Assembly: GCA_030847615.1 (NCBI GenBank)
Contig: JAUMIR010000004.1
Span: 88,079,001 to 88,143,000, forward strand
Origin: Gambelia wislizenii
Lineage: Eukaryota; Chordata; Lepidosauria; Squamata; Crotaphytidae
DNA: 64,000 nucleotides
Reading direction: 5' to 3'
Shown: in pieces, positions 20,640 through 29,800 of the stretch
Numbering within the stretch: the stretch's first letter is position 1
Layout of the letters: each line of letters begins with the position of its first letter
Program-made: the position numbers and the translations under genes
Notes under the pieces: model-generated
Told to the model about the DNA's origin: nothing
Seen by the model: the letters and a program-made list of their open reading frames with translations, nothing else
Databases searched by the model: none

Positions 20640-20806
20640 AGACGAAAAGGAACTGAGGTAAAAGAGTGGGAATGCCTGAGAGGGACCGTTAGGGTGGGCA
20701 GTGCTACCACCAAAAAGCATTATATAACTATTCTAGAAGGTTCTGAAGTACACTGTGCAGGTGCAGGATAAACCCAATTGTGTGATTCACAGACACCATG
20801 AAGAAG
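20640..20806 (-). repeat. Inverted terminal repeat of the 14.5-kb DIRS element (5' side) with TATA-like motif
   Basis: Reverse complement of 14535-14700. On the minus strand it carries TATATAA (20726-20720), a possible promoter core for the element's transcript. The same motif is in the 3' copy. Confidence 0.8.
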
Positions 20807-20879
20807 AAGCAGTGGTGCCATTTTAGTGTGGATGCTCAAATCTGCAGATGTTGAACCCGTGGATATGGAGGGGCCACTA

Positions 20880-21787
20880 TAGTAGAAAAAAGGCTCACAC
20901 ACACATACTCATACCTGTGCAACAATCCAGAGGTGGCTCCTGAGACCTCACAGCCATGTGCACATATGCACACAAATGTGTCTCTGATGCATACTGACCA
21001 TGGAAAGGCCATGGCTCTACCAAGAAATGCATAACAAAGATGCAACAGCTGCTCTGCACTCTGAGTCACCACCAAAGAATTTAGCAACCAGTGCCTGAAC
21101 AATTAGAACCAGACTTCACAGCTCTGTTTTCAATAATATATAATTGAAATCTGGGTGGATGAAATGGTTGGTGTGGATCTGTCCCAATTACACTTGGTTC
21201 TATATTTTCTGTGCCCTTAAAGCTTATGGGAGCTGCAATCCAATAACATCTGAAGGACCACATTTTGCCTTCCCCTGTCCTAGATGAAGCTATGTCACAC
21301 CTGTTCTTAAAAGAATTACACTTGGTTCCCTATTTGCTTTTCAGTGCTCAAACTTTAAAGACCTAAATAATTTTGGGTCCAAATATGTGAAGGAATGCCT
21401 CACTTCTTATCTTGCCCATACACTGAGCTCTTCCAAAGAAGTTGTTGTTGTACAATCAATGGGGAAAAGCACTAATAGACTCGACTTCTAACAGAAGATG
21501 GCTTTTTCTTTTTCTCTGTGATGGTGCACCAACTTTGGAATGCCCTTCTGAAGTAGAATGGCTGGAATCTTGTTGGTGCTTTACACTGGCATAATGGTAA
21601 GAGACTTTTTTGAGTGTTGTGCAGTGGTTCAGGAGCAGCAAAAGCAGTCTCTGGAAAGAAAAGCTGCCGTGCTGGCTCTTAAGCAACAGCCCAAGAGCTG
21701 GTAGGGCATCTTTAACTTTCAACAAAGATGGTGCTTGTTGCCATCTCCTCATCACTGCAGTGCCTTTCTATTCCTGCTGTTGCAGTA
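20880..21787. other. Non-coding DNA, presumably intronic
   Basis: No exon is recognised. 21222-21285 is a decayed copy of the hAT-like palindromic family ('ctgcaatccaataacatctg'). Short CA-rich stretches lie at 20895-20995. Other sequence is unique in the window. Confidence 0.45.
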
Positions 21788-22007
21788 CAGTTGTCCCTTC
21801 ACATTCGCGGGGGTTTGGTTCCAGGACCCCCATCCCCCGTGAATACCCAAATCCCATTATATGCAATGGCATAGCAAAATGGTGTCCCTTATATAAGATG
21901 GCAAAATCAAGGTTTGCTTTTTGGATTATTATTTTTTTAAGAATATTTTCAAGCCGTGAATACTTAAATCCGTGAATGCCAAATCCGTGAATGTGGAGGG
22001 ACAACTG
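21788..22007. mobile_element. Tigger/pogo-like MITE (220 bp)
   Basis: TA|CAGTTGTCCCTTCACATTCG at the left and 'gaatgtggagggacaactg|TA' at the right form inverted termini of about 24 bp with a TA target duplication. It is nearly the same as the 32443-32672 copy, including the interior 'caatggcatagcaaaatggt'. Non-coding. Confidence 0.92.
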
Positions 22008-22500
22008 TATACTTACATTGGCCAATAGGATCATGGCCACAACTGGCACTCCATTGGCTGCAATCCAAGATCCCCTTAGCCTAATGTAACTATTGGTATG
22101 TAGCATTACCCTAGGCTGAGACGTGTACCCACCCCGCAACTTACTGAAAAGCCACTGAAGCCACACAGCCATTATGTACTCTATGGCAAGCAGTTAGGGT
22201 TGCAGAAGCATCTTGCTACATCCCCAAAGCCAGATGTGAAATGAGGACTCCTGGAGGATCCCAGCAGATCTCAGTGCTGATGTCATCATTTTGTGTCTGG
22301 CTATGGGGATGTACCCATATGCTTCTGCATCCTGCCTGCTTACCACAAAGCATGGAATGGCCATGAGGGCAGCTTCAGGGGATTTTCAGTAAGTCGTGGG
22401 GACATCTTTGGGTGCTGTACAGGGAGGAAGGAAATACCAACTCCCCCAGCACTCCATAAAAAACAACAACACTCGTACACATAAGGGAAACTTGTGCGTC

Positions 22501-22580
22501 TCATAGAATCATAGAGTTGGAAGAGATCACAAGGGCCATCCAGTCCAACCCCCTAGCACGCAGGAAATCACAATCAAAGA
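22501..22580 (-). mobile_element. CR1 3'-end fragment
   Basis: Reverse complement of the CR1 tail: 'catagaatcatagagttgga' and 'atccagtccaaccccct' mirror 7058-6975. Only about 80 bases of the element are present, a typical severe 5' truncation. Confidence 0.9.
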
Positions 22581-22589
22581 AAGAGACTG

Positions 22590-22860
22590 AGAGTGTTTCT
22601 CAACCAGGGTTCCGCGGAACCCTAGAGTTCTGTGAGACATCGCTAGAGGTTCTGTGAGAAGTATTAACAAGACCTGTTGGGCTTTAGGACCCAGCTCTGT
22701 CCCAGTTGCCTCCACCAGCTCCTCAGAGCTCCTTTCCATGCAGCCTGAAAAGTGGGGGTGGAGGAGAAAAGAAGGAGGGGGCATGCATGAAGGTGTGCAG
22801 TCTGCAACCACACCCCACAGAATCGGGATTTATCTGTGCATGTGTTTAAAGTGAGTTAAA
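22590..22860. repeat. hAT-like element fragment ('ttctcaaccagggttcc')
   Basis: Starts with the wording GTTTCTCAACCAGGGTTCCG and repeats 'ttctgtgaga' twice. It is related to 23334-23510. The right boundary is uncertain. Confidence 0.5.
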
Positions 22861-23333
22861 TCTGTGGGGTTCTGTGTGGAGCCTTCCAGCCTTTTAGGAC
22901 ATGGTTATATGGAGCCTCCATTACTAAAAGCAGTGTGTGTGTGTGTGTGTAGGGGTGGTGAAGAGCAGGGGAAGGATCGACTGGTTAGTGTAGAAAGGAA
23001 TGCTTGGGTTCTTTTGTGGACTCTTTTAGTCTAATAATGCATCAAGGTCATGTGAGTCCATTCTGACACACATCCTGTTCCACAAGGAAAACATGGGAGA
23101 TAAAGCAGAGGGTCCTTTAGAAAGAGGAAGCATTTGCTGCCAGGTCTGACTGGGATTGTGGATGGAGTGGGAGGAGACAGTGCTTTCTTAAGCAAGGGAT
23201 GTTCAGAGGTGGTTTGCTTCTGAAATGCAGTCTATACTGCCTGGAAACCATTCATTTCTATAGGGTTTGCTATTATCCACGGTTTTGCATATCCACAGTA
23301 AGTCTGGGAATGTATCTGTTGAGGTTGCTATAG
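22861..23333. other. Non-coding DNA with a (GT)n run
   Basis: Contains about nine GT units at 22933-22951 and, at 23250-23310, a fragment of the Tigger-like family seen at 32742 ('gtttgctattatccacggtt'). No exon seen. Confidence 0.5.
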
Positions 23334-23510
23334 CAGGGTTTCTCAATGAGGCTTCCCTGGAACCTCAGGCTTCCATGAGAGATTGTGATTGAAAAAAATA
23401 AACTTTTTTTAAAAAAACCTATAGATATAATATTTTCAATACAGGGGTTCCCTGAAACCTGAAAAAATCACTTTCAGGGTTCCTCCAGGGTAAAAGGTTT
23501 GAGAAAGGCT
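23334..23510. mobile_element. hAT-like MITE
   Basis: CAGGGTTTCTCAA at the left is mirrored by TTTGAGAAAGGCT at the right. Paired blocks 'ttccctggaacctcaggctt' and 'ggggttccctgaaacctgaa' give an inverted interior. No ORF. Confidence 0.65.
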
Positions 23511-24636
23511 AGTTTAGACTACAGGTGCATCTACACTGAATGTTCCTAACAGGATGCCAGCACTGTGCATTATTTTGGGCATCAAATTAAAAATGCTTGC
23601 TGTTTGGTCGGGCATTCTGGAAAGAATTTGAATTCAATTTTAAATTGATTGCAAATCTGTTTTTGTTTGCTGGCTTTAATGGCTGGAATCCTGCTGGGGC
23701 AAATATGGTTGCACTAGCAGTTGCACTTTCTCAAAGGCTGTGTAATTGGGGTCCCTAGTGCAGCCAGTCTTCTACAAACAGCCCTCTCTCACACTTGTGA
23801 CTGGGTTGAGGGTTGTGCAATGGGTGACCTCCAGGCCTTGGTGCCACTGTGTAATTGGCTGTGTGGCTGTGGGATCCAGTGTAGCTATACTGGCATATAT
23901 TTATGCTATGCTAAAAATATATCAAGTCTTGGCCCAAGTCTCTAACTTTATGGCTACATAATACATTATTGCTATAGCTGTATTTACACTGTTCTAAGAT
24001 TGCTTGGGGTGTTGAAATAAATATGTTTCAGCAAAAAGAAGCAATGCTGCTACTCAGCCCTTACACAAATCATCAAAAACAACCAGAAAGACATCCCCAC
24101 ACTAAATATCCTTTCATGGCTTGGTTCATAGTTGATGATGTCACAAAGGAGATGCTTTGAGGCCAAGAAGCTATGCTGCATACATGGCCACCCTTAGTTA
24201 AGATATATGGAAATACTGTATAAGTAGGACTGTCTGGAAAAGTCCTAGTAAGAACTCATACTGTCATAGCTGTTAGGCTTATTTCATAACATGCACAGCT
24301 ATGACAGTATCTCATCAGTGGAATTGGGGCTGTCTTGCAACAAGGATGCTTCCCCTCACATGCCTCCCCTTTCTTACTAGGGAAGTGCACATGTTGCTGA
24401 AAATGGCAGGTGAGAATTTTCTCACAAAATTTCCTATTAAAAATACCCTCCACTTGGGTGGGTGTCTTTCCATTGTGATAGCCAGTTCCTGCCACTCCCA
24501 CTGTCCTCCAACCCTAAACTATTAAAATCAGCTTTCAATGGGTGAGGACTGTTGATCACACAACTTTGTTAAGAGGCAGGGATATTGGTGAGCAGGTCCT
24601 CAACAACTCAATAGTACCAGCAGGTTGGTGGTGGTG
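23511..24636. other. Non-coding DNA, nothing recognised
   Basis: Short ORFs only. An inverted pair, 'catactgtcatagctgt' against 'acagctatgacagtatc' (about 24259-24312), makes a local stem of about 16 bp. I see no repeat family or exon. Confidence 0.45.
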
Positions 24637-24795
24637 ATGATGATTATGTGCCTTCAAGCTGACTCACTTATGGTGACCCTATAGTTGAGTTTTCTTGGCA
24701 ACATTTATTCAGAGGGGGTTTGCCATTGCATTCCTCTGATCCTGAGAAAACGTGACTTAAAAAACCACTATACCATGCTGGCTCTGGAACTAGAT
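24637..24795 (-). repeat. SINE fragment ('tgccttcaagctgactcac' family)
   Basis: Matches in order the better copy at 60273-60461: 'tgtgccttcaag', 'tatggtgaccctat', 'tttcttggcaa', 'gtttgccattgc', 'cctctgatcctgaga'. The element is inverted relative to its tRNA-like head. Confidence 0.75.
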
Positions 24796-26238
24796 TATCT
24801 TGGTTGTGTATTTAACTGAAACATTTATATCCCACATTTCTGTCAGAGACCCTTACATTATTGTACAATACACCTTTTTAAAACAACAAATTTGAAAATA
24901 GTACAAACAGTTTCAGGAAAAGGTGTATAGGAACACTAGATAAAATTAACTTGGCCTAGGAGCTCCTTTTTTTGATAGCCACATTTAGCAGCTTGTTAGA
25001 AAGTGAGTAGTGATATAGTCTTTTGGGCGCCCAGGTAGGGCAGGGAGGGGAGCCATTCCACAATCTGGGTACCTTAGGTTCCTGTCCCCACTAGCCGTAT
25101 TTCAGAATGGCAGATAGGGACAGCCACCAGCAACTTTTCTGTCACACAGAACTTGAAAGCAGGTTTGTATGGAAGGAGATACTCCTTAAGGTGTGTTGAG
25201 CCCAGAATGTTATAGCTGGGGATGGAGGAATTTCACCCCTTCCCCAACAACAATAGCCCTTGGGGGCTGCACACCAAAAGTGGGTGGGGCCAGAATAGCC
25301 ATCAGTCATTACCACCCTAAAATTTTTCTGACACTCCTACCCATCCATCAAGCCATACATATAGCCTTGTCACCCCATTCTGCCTGCTTTCATGTCCCCC
25401 CCCCACACCTGTACTCTTCCTACATTAGGAAAATAGTAAGATGCTTTGGGAAGGGCAGAACTGAAGTGTGCAAGGTGCCTTGAAGCAATGGCTCCCTGAA
25501 GGATATGCTTCCTGCCACTGACTTTTCCTATGGAAAGGTGAAGGGCTGGAGATGTGTAGAAAGAATGAATTGCTGGAAGGCAACAAGGAGGAGACACTGT
25601 TGGCTAGGGAGCCATGCACTAAGGGCCTGTGAGTTACAGCGTCCTCAACCCCAATTTAGGACCTTAAAATTTAACATCAGCACTTTACATTGAGCCCAGA
25701 TGTAAATTGGGAGCCAACCTGTGGCTGGAAGAGTACTTAGGTGAAGCGATAGTGCAAATACTGTGTGATATGGAGGCAGCCCCTCAAGGCCCCCTGTAAC
25801 ATTTACCCAGTGACCTGCATGTTCCTTTGAGTGATAGGATGTTGTCACATGGGAAATGTTTGCTGAGGAGTTTTTAGAGTACAATGACCCTAAAAAGCAC
25901 TTTTGTGGCAGGAAACAGTCTGTCCGTTTGGCCTTGAAGTTAGCTGGCCACAACTTAAGACTTCTCTCTTCAACACAGAAAAGGCTCCTGATAGTTAAAT
26001 ACCCCAGAGTTCCAGTGAACTGGAATGTACTTTAAATCTGTGCTTTTCACTCTTTTTCTAAGTGGGAGTCACTTTGGCTACAGTAAGAGACAACTTGGGG
26101 AACCTGGGCTGGGCTGTGAGGGGCCCCTCTTCCCCACCCCCTTCTACATCATCTAAGCAGGGCCTCATTCATCAGCCACTAAAGTTCCAGACAGCCAAGT
26201 TCCAACAGGATCATTTGGTCCATGGATTGAAAAGGATC
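24796..26238. other. Non-coding DNA, nothing clearly recognised
   Basis: 24.81-24.95 kb looks like the inverted tail of an L2-type element ('ttatatcccacatttctgtc'). The rest, including C-rich 25390-25410, gives only short unrecognised ORFs. Confidence 0.4.
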
Positions 26239-26524
26239 CATTTATTTATTTATTTATTTATTTATACCCCGTTCTTCAGCCACAAGGCTATCAGAGCGGC
26301 TTACAGATTGGTTTTAAGCAATAGCTATTTACACATCTACACTGCATTAATCATAGAATCAAACAGTTTCCAATGTATGTTAGCTAATTGCCCCTACAAG
26401 CTGGGTATTCATTTTACCGACCTACGAAAGGATGGAAGGCTGAGTGAACCTTGGAGCCCGCTGGAATTGAACTTGCAATGTGGTGACTTGCAGTACTGGC
26501 ATTTAACCACTGCGCCACCAGGGC
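26239..26524 (-). repeat. tRNA-derived SINE, near full length
   Basis: The head at the right, read on the minus strand, is 'agccctggtggcgcagtggt', with a B-box-like 'agttcaattcc'. The body includes 'ccttccatcctttcgtaggt', and the tail is an L2-like region ending in (AAAT)n, the (TTTA)n at 26239-26263. Same family as 9527-9680. Confidence 0.85.
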
Positions 26525-26935
26525 TTTAGTCACTGAGAGTGTGCTCTGCTCTTCTCAGTGCCACAAAGTCTTCCACCATGGATGCCTGTGGTGCACAGGT
26601 TCTCTCCCTCCTCCAGATCCTGTGCAGTACATGCCCACAGCCAAACTACCGGTAGTCATATTGAGTTTTGCCCCCTTACATTCTTTTCTCCTAAAACTGA
26701 TTGCTCCTGTATTCCTTTCCCCCTTCCCCAGCCACCTTAAGAGCTGACAGGCCATAGGTCTACTGACTCTCTACCCCTGAGGCCTCTCATAGCCCACATC
26801 CCAGTTAGCCAAGAGAGGCCTTGCTGAGAATGAACAGCAACTGCAGAAAGAAAGAGTGCTGAATGAGAGGGAGAGGTTAAAAAAAGAAAAGGAGATGAGG
26901 AGCTCTAGTGGCCCCTGGTGGAGAACACTGCTTTA

Positions 26936-27233
26936 AACCACTGGTCTTCAACAAGTGGGCAGAATCCACAAGTGGGTCATAGACCTAGTTCATGTTTGTC
27001 AGTATTGGCCAGTGGTGTTTTCTTTTCTAAAGACATAGGGTTGACTCTTCCACTTCCAACTTGAAAAAATGAGAGTGTGTTTCTGATGTACTGTTTTGCC
27101 TCCGCTGATTGCCCCTTAATAACAAAGCTCTAACCCACTCTCCCCCACACCCCAAGTGTCATGGATCCCACTCTGACAGATAAGAGTTTTGGGTAGGCTC
27201 CAACTCTTAACAAGTGGAAAACCACTGTTTTAC
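26936..27233. mobile_element. hAT/Charlie-like non-autonomous element
   Basis: 'accactggtcttcaacaagt' at the left is mirrored by 'acaagtggaaaaccactgtt' at the right, giving inverted termini of roughly 18 bp. This resembles the CAGTGGT..TCAA start of Charlie-type hAT elements. No transposase frame. Confidence 0.65.
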
Positions 27234-28189
27234 TCCATGTTTGCACTGTATTTATTCTTGTTTCAATTCAAGTGTAACCACCAGTGTTTCTTCACTGTGG
27301 AAAGAAAATCATGATTTCATACTATTGTCAGGTAAGAGGATGCCATGTCTGATCTTGGAATTAGTCTTAAGGTGTTTAGAAAAATGCCCAGTCATCACAC
27401 AGCATAGAGAAGACACTACTGGATACATTTGCTCTTTCAATAGCACTAATCTTTACAAGGTAAAGGCTAGCATCAGAGTGACCCCAATGGCAAATAATTA
27501 ACTCAAGACCTCACTCAGGACTAGGGCTATGAATATTATTTTTCCAAAATAATTTCATTCTGTGCTCAGAACAATTTGTGATTTAAATGTATTTCTTTAA
27601 AAATGCTGTTTATCTAATTTACACAAATAAAAAACTGCAAACTGAAAGAATGTGTAACATTTAGGCAAAACCTTCAAGGTGAGGGCTTGGTGAAACAGAG
27701 TTATACATGAAGCAGAAAGACACTCCCCTCAACCCCTGATTATTTGAAGTATAAAATAAAGTGCATTGGCAATTCCACTCCCTTGACATTAGCAGCAATT
27801 GTTCCCATTTCTTCTTCTTACAAAAGCCACCTATGAGGACTAGAAACCAGCTTTAAAATGGGATTTCAGATATTTCTAGATTCTCTGTTATACCACACAG
27901 ACAAAATTAAGCTTTGCTATTTTGAACACTTGAACAACTTTTGGTGAGGACTTTTATTACAGACCCTAGTAGCTCCCATAAAAATACAGTTAGGGCAAAA
28001 AATTAAGACAAAGGGAAGGAACAGATAGACTATAAGCCATTCCCTTCCCAATGAACAGGGAAGCAGGGACAGGGAAGCAGGGGCTGGGCTGGCTCATGTT
28101 ATTTACCTGGGACTAAACGCAAGCAGAGTTTGCTAAAATAGAAGCAAAGCTTAAATTGATTCCTGGTGTCTATATTTCATGTTGAAAAT
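27234..28189. other. Non-coding AT-rich DNA
   Basis: No exon or repeat family recognised. Short ORFs only. Confidence 0.4.
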
Positions 28190-28770
28190 TGGCTTGTAAA
28201 TCCATGTTTTGATCTATGGTGGCCGTCTCCTTAAGAAAAAGCAAGAGTAAATGTGTAATTTCTCCCTTGACAGCACACGGTGGCGAGGCGATCCTTCTTC
28301 CCGCTCCCCTCCAACTCGGGACAGCTCCGCTGCCTCCCATCAGCACTCTTTCTTCCTCGCCCCACGCCTTGATGTCTCCATTTCATTAGTGTGCGCCCAT
28401 TCATCATGCTGTTACCGTAAGGGTGACTTTGCCCACTTGCATGTGGCAGGCAGGCCCTGGATGACATGGGGTGGCGCTGCCACTCTGGCAGGGGAGAGAA
28501 GCCGAATACACGCACCCCTTCACTAGTAAATGGATGTTGTGGCAGAGGGACAGCTGCATCATTACTGATGTGTAAATGATAAAGCAGCGCTTCCACATCC
28601 ATCTCTTAACTGTAAATCCAGGGAGTGCTTTATAATCAAGCGGCAGCGATAATAATGTGAAATTAGGTCTCTCTATCAAAGGGGGGAGGCCTTTTAATCA
28701 CGGCTTAAAGGGTGCAAGTGCTGTTTATCATAATTGAACTGTATCCGGGCTAATTGTGGCAATATTTCAC
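28190..28770. promoter_or_regulatory. Candidate conserved non-coding element (enhancer-like)
   Basis: About 580 bp without repeats or a plausible ORF. It stands out for composition and motif density: TCATTAGTGTGCGC, CATTACTGATGTGTAAATGA, TTTATAATCAAGCGG, GATAATAATGTG, TTTTAATCACGG, TTTATCATAATTGAAC and CTAATTGTGG, clustered in the last 250 bp. Homeodomain and GATA-like sites dominate. It retains several CpGs, unusual for surrounding decayed DNA. Conservation is my inference and was not measured. Confidence 0.5.
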
Positions 28771-29329
28771 TGTCTAGGAGACAGCCACACCGACTGAGGA
28801 ATGAATGCCAGAGGCCGAATGGAGCAGGAAGCTGCTGCTGCCCAAGCACTCTTGCCCCCAAGTGCAGGTGTTTCACTATTTGGGGAGGGTATGAACAGAT
28901 ACACAGAACACCCCCAGGTACCTTCACACTGATTAACCCACTGAGCACTGGTAACACTCCTATGGGGAAGCAGAAAAGCAAATGGCACTCAGGTCCTACT
29001 GAATTTGGCTTGTATTTGACTCTCTGCATTAGCAGGGGAATTGTACTGAGAGAAACTAGAAAATTAAACATCACAGCAAGTTATGTAATTTATATATAGT
29101 CTGCAAATAGGTTTGAAGAAGACCAACCATTACCAGTCAGATCAGGAATGAAGTGTCATGGAAAGTCCATCGCTGGCATTATCCTTACTGCACATGGTAC
29201 ATCTACTCTGGCTATACACTGGAGCACATTCACAAACTTGGCAGGAGTGCAGAAACCTATCCCTATCAGCCTCAAGCCACATGCATAGCCAGAACACATT
29301 CAAAATAGAAGTTTGACATATCTGCAGAT
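28771..29329. other. Non-coding DNA, nothing recognised
   Basis: No repeat or exon. It could be a flank of the enhancer-like block at 28190-28770. Confidence 0.35.
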
Positions 29330-29480
29330 TTCCTGTTAGAAAACATAGGGAGTCAGACCACTGGTCCATTTAGCTCAGTATGGCTCACACTGACTGGCAG
29401 CAGCTCTTCAGGGGTTCAGGCAGGTGCTTCCCCAGTCCTATTTGGTACATTGGGACTGCCCCTCCTCCAGGCCGCAGAAA
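29330..29480 (+). repeat. Interspersed repeat ('gtcagaccactggtccattt')
   Basis: The phrase continues 'agctcagtatggctcacact' and 'ggcagcagctcttcaggggt', a repeat common in reptile genomes. A related inverted piece is at 45726-45800. I do not know the family name. Confidence 0.6.
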
Positions 29481-29685
29481 GAGGGCAGACTCTCCATACA
29501 TACAGACTATACTTGAGCAAGATAGTGCCCGAGGTGTTTTCTGATCAACATACCTGTAGAACTCAGAAAACCTGTTAACTGAAAATGAAATGAAGAACAG
29601 GAAGAATTTGGTGGAGAGGGACGTCCTCGTACATCCTTATCTAATTACAAGCTTAAATTCAGGCATATGCAAATTCATGACCTCC

Positions 29686-29800
29686 AGATGTTTGGGAGTA
29701 CAGCTCCCACAATCTCAACAATGGCCATGCTGCCCGGAGATTATGGAACTTGAAGACATCTGGAAGGTACCAGCTTGCCTACTCCTACTTAAATTAGATA
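29686..29800. mobile_element. hAT-like palindromic MITE, decayed
   Basis: 'cctccagatgtttgggagta' pairs loosely with 'ttgaagacatctggaaggta'. The interior 'aatggccatgctgcc' is shared with the 4001-4125 family. Confidence 0.6.

Larger units (their letters stand above)
14509..20809 (-). mobile_element. DIRS-type tyrosine-recombinase retrotransposon, near full length, decayed
   Basis: The order on the minus strand is 5' inverted terminal repeat (about 20640-20800), gag (20.4-18.0 kb), reverse transcriptase (18.0-16.2), RNase H and the following region (16.1-15.5), tyrosine recombinase (15.5-15.0), internal complementary region (14769-14866) and 3' inverted terminal repeat (about 14535-14700, with a 25-base outer extension). 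This is the DIRS-1 plan. No target duplication is seen; AAG occurs at both ends, as expected for recombinase insertion. The copy is interrupted by a 1,008-bp Tigger-like element (16992-17999) and a short L2-type tail (20556-20630). Every coding region has stops or frameshifts. It lies in the same orientation as the host gene whose last exon is at 14238. Confidence 0.88.
14388..20879. mobile_element. Tigger/pogo-like MITE split by a DIRS insertion
   Basis: The left part (14388-14508) starts TA|CAGTTGGTGCTC and carries 'aatatccatggggatttggt', the typical Tigger-like terminus. The right part (20810-20879) ends with 'gtggatatggaggggccact' just before TA (20880-20881), the matching inverted terminus. 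The two parts join to an element of about 190 bp with a TA target duplication. The 6.3 kb between them is the DIRS element. Confidence 0.8.
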
